Source: an uncultured archaeon (lineage in GTDB: Archaea > Nanobdellota > Nanobdellia > Pacearchaeales > GW2011-AR1). From it: a stretch of DNA of 64,000 nt. Position numbers and translations under genes: made by a program. Location: contig CABMGO010000003.1 in NCBI GenBank assembly GCA_902385655.1, forward strand, positions 176,456-240,455, given 5' to 3'. Every line of letters starts with the position of its first letter. Positions within the stretch are counted from its first letter, which is position 1. The notes beneath the pieces were generated by a model. It did no database searches and was not told where the DNA came from. It was given only the letters and a program-made list of their open reading frames with translations. This document shows positions 33,382 through 41,894 of the stretch, one piece after another.

Positions 33382-34896
33382 ATGGAAGAAAATAAGTTGC
33401 TTGAGTCCCTTTCACCGATTGAGAGAAAAGTTTTACCACACATTTCTGGGAAGACTACTTTGAATGAAGTAGCTAAGAAGTCGGATGTTGACACGACCAC
33501 TGCACTGAGAGCGCTTGAATTTTTGAAGAATAAGAACTTAGTGAGCGTAGATTCTAGTGAAAAAAAGCTGATTGTTCCAGGACTTAATGGTATTTATTAT
33601 TTGAAAAAAGGACTTCCGGAAAGAAGACTTTTATTGGCTTTGGCGGAGAAAAAATCTGTTCCGCTTGGAGAGCTGGCAAATGTTTCTGATCTGAACGAGA
33701 ATGAAGCAAAAGTTTCTTTGGGGACCTTGAAGAAAAAAGCACTTGTTGAAATAAAAGAAGGTAGAGCAGTGTTGACAGCAAATGAAAAAGAAATTGAAAA
33801 AGAGTCCTTAGAAGAAAAATTCTTGAAGACATTACCAAGAGAAATGGATAGTTTAGAACCTGAGGAAAAATTATCCTTGGAAAATTTGAAATCAAGAAAA
33901 GAAATTATTGAGTTTAAGACAGAAAAGATCGTTACAGTAGAGCTTACAGAATCTGGAAAGAAGATCTCTAAGGAAGATTTGAAAGAGGATCTTTTAGAAC
34001 AGTTGACTCCTAAGATAATTGCATCTGAGTCTTGGAAAGGGAAAAAATTCAGAAGATATGACATTACTTCTCCAGTTCCTAGAATTTACGGCGGGAAAAG
34101 ACATTTTGTCAATCAGTCTATCGAATATTGTAAAAAAATCTGGACAGATTTAGGATTTAAGGAAATGGAAGGGCCGAAGGCAGATAGCTCATTTTGGATA
34201 TTTGATGTGTTGTTCACTGCGCAAGATCATCCGGTAAGAGAAATGCAAGATACTTTCTTTATAAAAAATGTAAAAGCAAAATTGCCCAATAAAAAATTAG
34301 TTGAAGAAACAAAAAAATCGCATGAGCAAGGAGTTGGGGGAAGTAAGGGTTGGAAATATAAATGGAATGAAGATATTTCTAAGAAGGTCGTCTTGAGAAC
34401 ACATACGACAGGGCTGTCTGCACACACACTTGCAAATTTGAAAAAAGAAGATATGCCTGCAAAATTCTTCGCTTTGGGAAAAGTATTCAGAAATGAAACA
34501 GTTGATTGGAAACATGGTTTTGAGTTCTATCAAACTGAGGGAATTGTCGTCGATGAAAATGCGAATTTCAGAAATCTTTTAGGTTACTTGAAAGAGTTCT
34601 ACAAGAAAATGGGATTTGAAAAAATTAAGTTCGTTCCGAGTTTCTTCCCCTATACTGAACCTAGCGTAGAAATTCAAGTCTGGCATTCTGAAAGAAAAGA
34701 ATGGATTGAACTTGGCGGAGCAGGAATTTTTAGACCTGAATTGACAATACCTCTTTTAGGAAAAGCAGTTCCGGTTTTAGCATGGGGGCAAGGATTTGAT
34801 AGAATTATTATGGATGCATATAAAATAAAAGATTTGAGAGAGTTATATTCAAATGATATTAAAGTTTTAAGGGAAAAACCCTTTTGGAGCAAATGA
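33382..34896 (+). CDS. pheS: Phenylalanyl-tRNA synthetase alpha subunit
   Basis: A 504-aa archaeal/eukaryal-type alpha subunit: N-terminal winged-helix tRNA-binding region (residues 1-130), then the class II catalytic core (motif 2 RTHTTGLSAHTL and GKVFRNETVDWKHGFEFYQ, motif 3 GAGIFRPE and GQGFDRIIMDAY). It pairs with PheT in an (alpha-beta)2 enzyme. The gene ends AAATGATGG, so a pheT start might once have overlapped here; an S element now separates it from pheT. Confidence 0.95.
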   Translation: MEENKLLESLSPIERKVLPHISGKTTLNEVAKKSDVDTTTALRALEFLKNKNLVSVDSSEKKLIVPGLNGIYYLKKGLPERRLLLALAEKKSVPLGELANVSDLNENEAKVSLGTLKKKALVEIKEGRAVLTANEKEIEKESLEEKFLKTLPREMDSLEPEEKLSLENLKSRKEIIEFKTEKIVTVELTESGKKISKEDLKEDLLEQLTPKIIASESWKGKKFRRYDITSPVPRIYGGKRHFVNQSIEYCKKIWTDLGFKEMEGPKADSSFWIFDVLFTAQDHPVREMQDTFFIKNVKAKLPNKKLVEETKKSHEQGVGGSKGWKYKWNEDISKKVVLRTHTTGLSAHTLANLKKEDMPAKFFALGKVFRNETVDWKHGFEFYQTEGIVVDENANFRNLLGYLKEFYKKMGFEKIKFVPSFFPYTEPSVEIQVWHSERKEWIELGGAGIFRPELTIPLLGKAVPVLAWGQGFDRIIMDAYKIKDLRELYSNDIKVLREKPFWSK

Positions 34897-35044
34897 TGGC
34901 AGGTAATAAAAAAAATCATATTGTAGGTCGTTTTTCGAATAGTTTCGAACTTTCAGTTCGACCGAAAAAAACCGTTAGCGGTTGCGCCGTAAAGTTGCAA
35001 CCTTGCCATTTTTTCTCAAGTAAACTTTCGAAAAATATGTCAAA
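34897..35044 (+). repeat. S element copy 2, between pheS and pheT
   Basis: Two hairpins as in copy 1, in the same orientation relative to the upstream gene: CGAAC-TTTCA-GTTCG nested in TTTTTCG/CGAAAAA (34931-34970) and GGTTGC/GCAACC with an 11-base loop (34980-35002), then CCTTGCCATTTTT. The stems differ from copy 1 on both strands but still pair, and loop lengths are unchanged. The block ends AAATATGTCAAAATGG, where ATG is the pheT start; copy 1 ends AAATATCGCAAAATGG. Confidence 0.75.
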
Positions 35045-36676
35045 ATGGCAACATTAACAATTTCAAGAAAAGAATTTGACAAGAATGTAAAATTATCTGG
35101 AGATATCTCGGAGAAACTTATGAATGCAGGAATTGCAGTTGACACAGTAAATGAAAATGAAGTTATTTTAGATATAACTGCAAATAGACCTGATCTTTTG
35201 TCTGTTCAAGGAATATTTAGGCATTTACAAGCTTATTATGGCAAGGAAAAAGGTTTGAAAGAATACAAAGTTGAAAAGCCTGAAAAGAATTTCAAAGTTA
35301 TTATCGACAAATCCGTTAAAGATGTTCGACCGTTTACAGTATGTGCAATTGTCAAGAATTTGAAATTTGATGAAGAAAAGATAAAACAAATTATTGATAT
35401 GCAAGAAAAATTACACAATACTGTTGGCAGAAATAGAAAGAAGTTGGCTATTGGAATTTATCCTCTTGAAAAAATAACCTTGCCAATAAAATTCGAGGCT
35501 AAAAAGCCAAATGACATAAAGTTCCAACCACTTGAATTTCCTAGAGAGATTACAGGACTTCAGATTTTAAGCCAACATCCAACAGGAAGAGATTATGCGA
35601 AGTTGCTTGAAGGAAAAAACAAATTCCCTATTTTTGTCGATGCTAAAGGAAAAGTACTTTCAATGCCCCCAATAATTAATTCTCATGAGACTGGAAAAGT
35701 CTCTTATGACACCAAAGAAGTTTTTGTAGAGTGTTCTGGATTTGATTTTGAAGTTTTGCAGAAAGTACTTAATATTATTGTAACAACTTTGGCAGATCTT
35801 GGTGGAAAAATTTATGCGATGGAATTAGATTACGGAAAAAAAGTTATCACGCCCAATTTAGAACCTGAAAGAATGAAACTTTCTTTAGAGAATGCGAATA
35901 AGTTAATTGGTTTAGATTTAACTGAGAAAGATTTACAGAATTTACTTCCAAAAATGGGATATGATTATTCTAAAGGAGTTGTTTCTATTCCTGCCTATAG
36001 AGTTGATATTTTACATGAAGTAGATATAATTGAAGATGTTGCGGTTGCTTATGGTTATGAAAACCTAACTCCAGAAATTCCTAAGGTTGCGACGATTGGC
36101 GAAGAGTCTCCAATTTCTAAACTTAAAAATAGAATTACAAATATTTTAGCATCCGTGGGTTTGCTTGAAGTTTCTTCTTTACATCTTAACACTAAGGATG
36201 AAATCAAAAAGGCAAATTATGATTTCAAAGATTTTGTAGAAGTTGAACAGTCGAAAACAGAATATAACTGTTTGAGAATTGATTTGCTCACAAATATTTT
36301 AAAAATAATTTCACAAAACTCAGACGCGACATACCCTCAAAAAGTATTCGAGCTTGGAACTGTTTTTGGTTTGGATTCTAAGACTGAAACTGGAATTGCA
36401 GAAAAAGAAAGACTTGCTGTTGGAATAGTTGATGAAAGCGTCAATTTCACTGAAGCAAAACAAGTTTTAGACTACTTATTCAAGATGCTTGGGAAAGAAT
36501 ATTCTTTAGAAGAAACTGAAAATACCAATTTCATTTCTGGAAGAGCTGGGAACATCTTAGTTAATGGAAAACAGATTGGTTATGTTGGAGAAATTGCTCC
36601 GAGAGTTTTGAAGAACTGGAATATTAATATGCCTGTTGTTGCTTTAGAACTTAATATAGAAAGCTTGTTGAATTAA
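35045..36676 (+). CDS. pheT: Phenylalanyl-tRNA synthetase beta subunit
   Basis: A 543-aa archaeal-type beta subunit, much shorter than the 800-aa bacterial form. It has an ITANRPDLLSVQGIFRHLQAY segment near residue 47, a B3/B4 region with editing function (residues about 90-260), the B5 domain (DILHEVDIIEDVAVAYGYEN) and a catalytic-like C-terminal domain. ATG at 35045. Cotranscription with pheS would run through the S element. Confidence 0.95.
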   Translation: MATLTISRKEFDKNVKLSGDISEKLMNAGIAVDTVNENEVILDITANRPDLLSVQGIFRHLQAYYGKEKGLKEYKVEKPEKNFKVIIDKSVKDVRPFTVCAIVKNLKFDEEKIKQIIDMQEKLHNTVGRNRKKLAIGIYPLEKITLPIKFEAKKPNDIKFQPLEFPREITGLQILSQHPTGRDYAKLLEGKNKFPIFVDAKGKVLSMPPIINSHETGKVSYDTKEVFVECSGFDFEVLQKVLNIIVTTLADLGGKIYAMELDYGKKVITPNLEPERMKLSLENANKLIGLDLTEKDLQNLLPKMGYDYSKGVVSIPAYRVDILHEVDIIEDVAVAYGYENLTPEIPKVATIGEESPISKLKNRITNILASVGLLEVSSLHLNTKDEIKKANYDFKDFVEVEQSKTEYNCLRIDLLTNILKIISQNSDATYPQKVFELGTVFGLDSKTETGIAEKERLAVGIVDESVNFTEAKQVLDYLFKMLGKEYSLEETENTNFISGRAGNILVNGKQIGYVGEIAPRVLKNWNINMPVVALELNIESLLN

Positions 36677-37185
36677 CCGAAATAGCTTTTATTCTTCTCT
36701 TCTGAAATTCTCTCAAATTCTTTTTCAAAATTTTCTACAAGAGAATAGATTCTTTTTTTGAGTTTTTGCCAGTCTGAGAAATAATTTTGGACTGCTAGTG
36801 CTTCAGATTTTTCCGAATAAACTGTATCTAACTTCATTGAAGCAATTTGCATTCTTGAAAGTTCTTTGTAAATATCTTTTATTTCTGCTTTATCTTTTTC
36901 AGATAATGTTTTCATAAAAGAAAATACAAACATGGGGCTGTTTGAAGGATTGATTAAACCTTCGAATAAATGTAAATATCCTGAAAGTTTGTCTACGATT
37001 GTTCTCCTTATGTCTCTTAATAAGAAAGAATCTTCAGTTTCTAGTGTTTTGTCAATATCAAAGTCTTCTCTAAGTTTTTCAAAGTCTGGCAAAGAATAAC
37101 TTTTAGCAATTTTCAAGTAACCTTGTCTAATGACCTCAATTTCTACTTTTCTTGTTTTTTCTTTTGGCTTCTCTTTCTTTTCCAT
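36673..37185 (-). CDS. Hypothetical helical protein
   Basis: A 170-aa protein, highly charged and helical. A Lys/Glu-rich N-terminus (MEKKEKPKEKTRKVEIEVIR) precedes a helical body (FVFSFMKTLSEKDKAEIKDI; QNYFSDWQKLKKRIYSLVEN). No cysteine or metal-binding motif and no family recognised. Converges with pheT, overlapping by 4 bases. Confidence 0.6.
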   Translation of the reverse strand: MEKKEKPKEKTRKVEIEVIRQGYLKIAKSYSLPDFEKLREDFDIDKTLETEDSFLLRDIRRTIVDKLSGYLHLFEGLINPSNSPMFVFSFMKTLSEKDKAEIKDIYKELSRMQIASMKLDTVYSEKSEALAVQNYFSDWQKLKKRIYSLVENFEKEFERISEEKNKSYFG

Positions 37186-37390
37186 GTTTAATATTATGTC
37201 AAAGAATTTATAAAACTTGTCAAACTGGAAAATTTAGTATTTAAGCCTCTTCCCTCGCCCCCAATTTCTAAATTAGAATTTGATTTAGAAAGTTTTAGAA
37301 ACACTAATTTGTTTAGAAATCGAAGACTCTTCCCTCGGCCTGCTCTTTCCAACGAAAGATTTAAGGGAAAAGATTGTGTTGAAAAGCCAC

Positions 37391-37462
37391 GCCTCGGTAG
37401 CATAGTGGTATTGCGCGTCCTTGGTAAGGACGAGGTCGCGAGTCCGATTCTCGCCCGAGGCT
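37391..37462 (+). tRNA. tRNA-Thr(GGT)
   Basis: A 72-base intronless tRNA: acceptor GCCTCGG/CCGAGGC, D arm GCATAGTGGTATTGC, anticodon arm CGTCC-TTGGTAA-GGACG (anticodon GGT), T arm GCGAG-TCCGATT-CTCGC, discriminator T. This discriminator is usual for archaeal tRNA-Thr. The upstream 200 bases (37186-37390) hold no gene, only two copies of CTCTTCCCTCG about 80 bases apart. Confidence 0.95.
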
Positions 37463-37573
37463 TTTTGGGGACGAGCGACCGGTCGCGACGAGAAATTCGC
37501 TCTTCATTGCATTCTTGAAAAGTAAAAAAATCAGAAGAGTAAATTTTGAGCGGTTCGATTCTCGCCCGTGGCT
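37463..37573 (+). repeat. 3'-end duplication downstream of tRNA-Thr
   Basis: The T arm and acceptor end of the tRNA recur at 37548-37573: CGATTCTCGCCCG is exact, then TGGCT for AGGCT. Between the copies lies a hairpin region (GAGCGA...TCGCTC enclosing the palindrome GCGACCGGTCGC). The second copy ends within the stop codon of the GIY-YIG gene. Confidence 0.65.
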
Positions 37574-37821
37574 TATTCTCTAAAAGCATTTAACTTCTTA
37601 TTTCGAGGCATCTTCTTGATCCAATATTCGGCCTTACAAGCCTCAGATTTGTCTTTACACGCTTTTGTTGCGATAAGATGACTAAATCCTTTCCTTCGGA
37701 CACATTTGCTCCCTTTTCCGCTTGCATGAGCTTTCATTCTTTTATCTAAATCGTTTGTGACACCAGTGTAATACGAGCCGTCTTGGCATTGAAGAATGTA
37801 AACGTACCAAATTTTTTCCAC
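37573..37821 (-). CDS. GIY-YIG domain protein, UvrC-like endonuclease family
   Basis: An 82-aa single-domain protein: WYVYILQCQDGSYYTGVTND is the GIY-YIG motif, with a conserved Arg/Lys helix (LDKRMKAHASGKGSKCVRR) and a C-terminal AEYWIKKMPRNKK. Such small proteins are common in DPANN and bacteria, and their role is uncertain. The stop codon lies inside the displaced tRNA-Thr end, so the last residues may derive from the insertion. Confidence 0.88.
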   Translation of the reverse strand: MEKIWYVYILQCQDGSYYTGVTNDLDKRMKAHASGKGSKCVRRKGFSHLIATKACKDKSEACKAEYWIKKMPRNKKLNAFRE

Positions 37822-37880
37822 AAATTTATCTATTTCTGGAATATATAAATATTTAAAAAGAAATAATGGAATAGAAGATT

Positions 37881-38147
37881 ATGGGTGACGATACAAAAAG
37901 AGGCATAGCAATGGTTTCTGCAGTGACGGAAGCTTTGAAGCATAGGAAAAAAGGACAGATTCCTGATGAAGAAGTAGTAATGAAAAAAACAATGAAGTTT
38001 GTTTCTAGTCCTGAATTTAAAGACTATCAGTTCAAGATGATCGCAGCAGTTTCCCATGCAATAAAAGTTCTTCAGGCTGAACCAGATTTATCAGACAGAC
38101 AAGTAATTGATAGAATTGTGAAAGAGATGACTCATATCAAAGGTTGA
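37881..38147 (+). CDS. Hypothetical helical protein
   Basis: An 88-aa soluble helical protein (DDTKRGIAMVSAVTEALKHR; YQFKMIAAVSHAIKVLQAEP). No family recognised. It stands alone with a TATA-like TATATAAATATT about 35 bases before the ATG. Confidence 0.6.
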   Translation: MGDDTKRGIAMVSAVTEALKHRKKGQIPDEEVVMKKTMKFVSSPEFKDYQFKMIAAVSHAIKVLQAEPDLSDRQVIDRIVKEMTHIKG

Positions 38148-38217
38148 TTGAATATTCTTAGTTTATTAAAAAATATTTTCAGAGTAAATTACTTGCAAAA
38201 TGAATCTTGGATTAGCC

Positions 38218-38493
38218 CTAACCTCGACCGAATAATCTTGAGAAGAAACCTTTCTTTTCGGGAATAGCTATTGGTTCTTGTTTGACTTCTTGTATCTGGA
38301 CGATTTTTGGCTCTTCTTTCTTAGGAGTTCTTGCTTCGATTATTTTTATTGCTTTGTCAATTTCAATCTTAGAATATTTTTGATTTACAAGTGCCCATCT
38401 CAAACTGTCCATAGAATAACCTTTTTTCATGTTCTTTTCTATATAAGCTACGATTGGACTTATTGTGTCACTGTCTTTTGATCTTGGTATCAT
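38218..38493 (-). CDS. Hypothetical protein with a C-terminal membrane-associating tail
   Basis: A 91-aa protein. Residues 10-50 form a small helical domain (IVAYIEKNMKKGYSMDSLRW, ALVNQKYSKIEIDKAIKII), followed by a Pro/Lys/Glu-rich linker and an amphipathic end GFFSRLFGRG. This architecture recurs in archaeal small proteins of unknown function. Confidence 0.6.
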   Translation of the reverse strand: MIPRSKDSDTISPIVAYIEKNMKKGYSMDSLRWALVNQKYSKIEIDKAIKIIEARTPKKEEPKIVQIQEVKQEPIAIPEKKGFFSRLFGRG

Positions 38494-38880
38494 ACCAATT
38501 TCATGATTTCTCTATTTAAAAATATTATCAATTTCTAAAATATACATGAATATGATGCGTGGAAACAAATTCTAACAAGAATTAATCAATTCCACGACTT
38601 TTAATTATGAAAAAGCGAGTACAAAACTTAGAAAAATTTAGTAATAATCTCGCAAAAAATCTCTTTTTATTTTTTATTGAATGTGAACTTTCCTCTGGTT
38701 TTGTATAACCCTGGAAAGGGCTCATAGCGCGTTCAAAAAGAGTGCACTACTCGCCCCTTCTGGGAAAAAAGAGGTGATAAATATTACAGAAAATAGGACT
38801 ATTTAAATGTTTCGTTTTTGTTGTAATTTAATAGTGACAAAAGACAAGCAGATTTTAAGCGGATTTAGAGTTTTAAAACT
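38494..38880. other. Intergenic region, possible structured RNA at 38690-38775
   Basis: About 390 bases without a convincing gene; a 33-aa ORF starting MKKRVQNLEK is not protein-like. Around 38690-38775 GC is raised and several hairpins form (CCC-TGGAAA-GGG; GAGT-GCACT-ACTC; outer CCTCT/AGAGG). An unannotated small RNA is possible. No match to SRP or RNase P RNA was recognised. Confidence 0.3.
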
Positions 38881-38888
38881 TATAGACT

Positions 38889-39019
38889 AACACTTGTCCT
38901 GCATGTTATCTTTCTACGTTCTCCATCCCTCCCAATTTGCATCTCACAAAATTAGTTTAGAGAATTACCTTTTGTTCGAAGCGAATCGGTCGTCTCAAGT
39001 GTCCCCATCTGCATGGGGA
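38889..39019 (-). repeat. R element copy 3 with a nested E element
   Basis: On the minus strand: hairpin TCCCCAT-GCAG-ATGGGGA (39019-39002), ACACTTGA, then an E-type insert (about 38995-38927: TTCGCTTCGAACAAAA ... TTTTGTGAGATGCAAA), then the R block GGATGGAGAACGTAGAAAG ... CATGCAGGACAAGTGTT. Copies 1 and 2 lack the insert, so this is an E element inside an R element. It precedes scpA. Confidence 0.7.
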
Positions 39020-39051
39020 ACATTTATTAATTCAAACGACGAAGAGAAATT

Positions 39052-40008
39052 ATGGAAGAAGAGGTAGAAGTTCCACGGAATATTTCGAGCGGCAAGTCTC
39101 AGGATAAGATTGGATCGACACAGTTTTATAATTTAATCACTGGAGAAGAAGTTAGCTGGCAGGCAATTATTTATGACTTAATTAAGACAGAACAACTTGA
39201 TCCTTGGGATATTGACTTGGGAGTTTTAGCAGAGAAGTATGCCCAAGTTATTCAAGAAATGGAAGAAGCAAATTTTTATGTTTCTTCAAAAGTTCTTTAT
39301 GCGTGCTCATTATTATTAAGATTGAAAGCTGAAATTTTGTCTAACAGATTTATACAAGAATTGGACGAAGCAATTTATGGAATAAAAGATGATAAAAAAT
39401 ATGCGCTTGAAAGAATTACTTTAGATGAAGATGAAATTCCAGTTCTAGTTCCAAAAACGCCTATGCCTCGTTACAAAAAAGTTACGCTGGCAGAATTAAT
39501 GGCTTCGCTTCATAAAGCTATTGAAACTGAAAATAGAAGAATTAGAAAAGATATCAAAGCAAGACAAGCAGAAAAGTTAACTTCAGTTGTTTTGCCAAAG
39601 CACGATAGAATTCCGCTTAAGGATAGAATTTCGGCAGTTTTTGAAAGAGTTAGGGGCCATTTTGTTAAGCCAGAAATACAACATATGACTTTTTCCCAAC
39701 TTGCTCCTTCACGAGAAGAAAAGCTAGCTTATTTTTTACCCGTTCTTCATTTGTCGAACACTGATAAATTATACATTAGACAAATAAAACATTTTGATGA
39801 AGTTTATATGCGACTTGAAAAAATAAAAGAAGAAATAGAAGAATTAAAACGAGAACTTGGCGAAGCAGTTCCAGGAGATGAAACTATTGAAGAGACTGAA
39901 GAAGAAATTGCTGAGTTGGAAGAGTATGAAAAAGAAATGGAAAAAGCATTCAAAGATAAAAAGATGAAAGAGATTGATAAGGAATTAGAAAGTGGTGAGG
40001 AAGGTTAA
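39052..40008 (+). CDS. scpA: Segregation and condensation protein A
   Basis: A 318-aa ScpA kleisin: EVSWQAIIYDLIKTEQLDPW, then DIDLGVLAEKYAQVIQEM, and ACSLLLRLKAEIL are the family's N-terminal signature. A variable middle and an acidic, coiled-coil-rich C-terminus (EEIEELKRELGEAV) follow. It bridges an SMC dimer for chromosome organisation. No scpB or smc is in the window. Converges with the Lrp regulator, overlapping by 4 bases. Confidence 0.92.
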   Translation: MEEEVEVPRNISSGKSQDKIGSTQFYNLITGEEVSWQAIIYDLIKTEQLDPWDIDLGVLAEKYAQVIQEMEEANFYVSSKVLYACSLLLRLKAEILSNRFIQELDEAIYGIKDDKKYALERITLDEDEIPVLVPKTPMPRYKKVTLAELMASLHKAIETENRRIRKDIKARQAEKLTSVVLPKHDRIPLKDRISAVFERVRGHFVKPEIQHMTFSQLAPSREEKLAYFLPVLHLSNTDKLYIRQIKHFDEVYMRLEKIKEEIEELKRELGEAVPGDETIEETEEEIAELEEYEKEMEKAFKDKKMKEIDKELESGEEG

Positions 40009-40967
40009 CTAAAATAATTACTTTTGTAGATCATTGTAGGTTTAAACCATTGAACTTCCTGTATTACTCCTCTAAAATCTCTTTTCATGTCTTCTAGTAA
40101 AGCAACAAACTTTTCAAAAGAGTTAATTTCCACATCAAATTCAAAATCTGCGCCATTGATGAATCTATCGAAATAAACTACATTAGGTTTTGTTCTTATC
40201 CAATTGTAAAGTCTATCTCTAATTTCTAAATCATTTAAACTAACTAGGATTTTGTAATATTCAAAGCCAAGTTTTTGGAAATTAAGATTTATTTTATATC
40301 CCAAGATAATCTCTTTTTCTTCTAATTTTCTAATTCTGTCTCGTATAGATTTTGTTGTTAGGTCTAATTTGTCAGATAAATCTAAGAGAGAAACTCTTGC
40401 ATTCTCCGAGAGTAGCTTTAAAATCTTCAGGTCTTTTTCATCAACAATAGTGTATTCCTTTTTACCAATTGTTGCAGTACTTCTAGCAGAAGCATCTTTG
40501 TCAAGTAAATATTCCTTCGTAAAATGATGATACTCTAAAAGAATAGAAATTCTTACTAACTTTACAAAATTATTTATCTTTCTATAAATTGTATCCCAGA
40601 TTTTGTAGAATTCTTCGGGCGTTTTTGTAGATATCAAAATAGCAAGATTAATTGCACCCTCCACTTTGCTTACCATCCAAACATCTTTATTTTTTGTAAC
40701 TGAATCTATTATTTCTTGTTCTTTTTCTGGAGTTGTATCTACAAATTTCAGATAAACATCATAAGTAGTGTATCCGATTTGATTTACATTAATTAAAGTG
40801 TTGTAACCTAAAATTATTTTTTCTTTTTCTAAAAGTTTGATTCGATTTATAACTGAATTCTTACTTAGTCTTACTTTTTTAGCTATTTTAGAAAAAGAAA
40901 CTCTTGCATTCTTATCTAATTCGTAGAGGATTTTTCTGTCATAGAGGTCAATTTTCATAATTAACAA
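40005..40967 (-). CDS. Tandem Lrp/AsnC-type regulator
   Basis: A 320-aa protein made of two Lrp/AsnC units in one chain: HTH 1 (LYDRKILYELDKNARVSFSK) and ligand-binding domain 1 (residues about 60-145), then HTH 2 (EKDLKILKLLSENARVSLLD) and domain 2 (to 320). Ordinary members are about 150 aa. Duplicated fusions are known in archaea and would give a built-in pseudo-dimer. Effector unknown; amino-acid sensing is inferred from family. Confidence 0.9.
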   Translation of the reverse strand: MLIMKIDLYDRKILYELDKNARVSFSKIAKKVRLSKNSVINRIKLLEKEKIILGYNTLINVNQIGYTTYDVYLKFVDTTPEKEQEIIDSVTKNKDVWMVSKVEGAINLAILISTKTPEEFYKIWDTIYRKINNFVKLVRISILLEYHHFTKEYLLDKDASARSTATIGKKEYTIVDEKDLKILKLLSENARVSLLDLSDKLDLTTKSIRDRIRKLEEKEIILGYKINLNFQKLGFEYYKILVSLNDLEIRDRLYNWIRTKPNVVYFDRFINGADFEFDVEINSFEKFVALLEDMKRDFRGVIQEVQWFKPTMIYKSNYFS

Positions 40968-41051
40968 AAAGTAACTTATACTTATAAATATTTCCTTTTT
41001 GTATCATATTTAGATAGAACAAGATATAAATGTAAAAAATTATAGCTTTTT

Positions 41052-41894
41052 ATGGTAAAATTAACCGAAGGAATACGTACGGGCAAACTTATTGAAATAG
41101 ACTATGAGGGGAAGACTTTAAGATTTGTTCATCCCAAAAGCGACTGTTTTAAAGATCCTGGCGATTACTCTCATTTAGACACTATCTGGGATGATACTCA
41201 GCATAAAACGTTAAGCATAGCAAACCGAGAAATATTTGTTGCAGAAGGAGATCGTATCAAAAAGTATAGAATAAGATCTTCAAAACCTGAGGAACTAGTT
41301 CACCTATTATATGAGGTAAATTGTATTCCAGACTCCAAAATGAAAAAGGATTTTTTTATGTTTAGAGGAGATACTGCTGATAGTTTTTTTATAGAAAACA
41401 GAGCCTTTTTTGATGAAAGCGGAGCCTACATGGTTAGCGATCCTTATGGGGAAAGACTGAGCAGAAAACTATTTTGGAAAAGAGATTCTGGACAATGGCC
41501 CCTTGCCACTTCTGAAAAAATAACTGAAAGACTTAAAGAAGATAAAAATAAAACTTCAGAACAAGGAGTTGTAATTAGCCATGATAAGAGAATAGCATTT
41601 GCGCCAAAGGAAACATATACAATTGGAGAGATAGATCCTAACAATTTCGCTCAAAATGGTTTAGCTATAGCTATTTCAAGAGGTGTAGAAAATGCAAAAA
41701 AATTAGAATATGTTCTCAAAAAGACAAATGACCGATTTAAATTCATAAAAACATCTATTGAAATACACCCGTATAACACAGTGAACTATCCATTATTTAG
41801 TATTCTGAACATAAATTCTTTTAATTTCTGCCTAGAATTTACTAGTAGTGTGAGAGAACGTTTTGGACCAATCCCCTTAGCAGTGATTAACTAA
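41052..41894 (+). CDS. Hypothetical protein
   Basis: A 280-aa soluble protein, mixed alpha/beta (EGIRTGKLIEIDYEGKTLRF; RDSGQWPLATSEKITERLKE; DNA- or nucleotide-binding motifs not seen). No family recognised. Promoter TATAAATG about 20-30 bases upstream. Converges with hisS, overlapping by 8 bases. Confidence 0.55.
   Translation: MVKLTEGIRTGKLIEIDYEGKTLRFVHPKSDCFKDPGDYSHLDTIWDDTQHKTLSIANREIFVAEGDRIKKYRIRSSKPEELVHLLYEVNCIPDSKMKKDFFMFRGDTADSFFIENRAFFDESGAYMVSDPYGERLSRKLFWKRDSGQWPLATSEKITERLKEDKNKTSEQGVVISHDKRIAFAPKETYTIGEIDPNNFAQNGLAIAISRGVENAKKLEYVLKKTNDRFKFIKTSIEIHPYNTVNYPLFSILNINSFNFCLEFTSSVRERFGPIPLAVIN

Noticed and set aside
34985-35022. Displaced pheS end (P-F-F-L-K-stop versus P-F-W-S-K-stop)
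   Set aside because: The CCATTTTT that encodes it is part of the S element itself and also occurs in copy 1, so the match is likely chance.
37194-37589. 131-aa minus-strand ORF
   Set aside because: It crosses tRNA-Thr on the opposite strand and reads as Arg/Ser-rich shadow sequence.
38690-38706. RNase P RNA motif (GAGGAAAGTTC on the minus strand)
   Set aside because: Only one short motif matches; the other conserved RNase P regions are missing.
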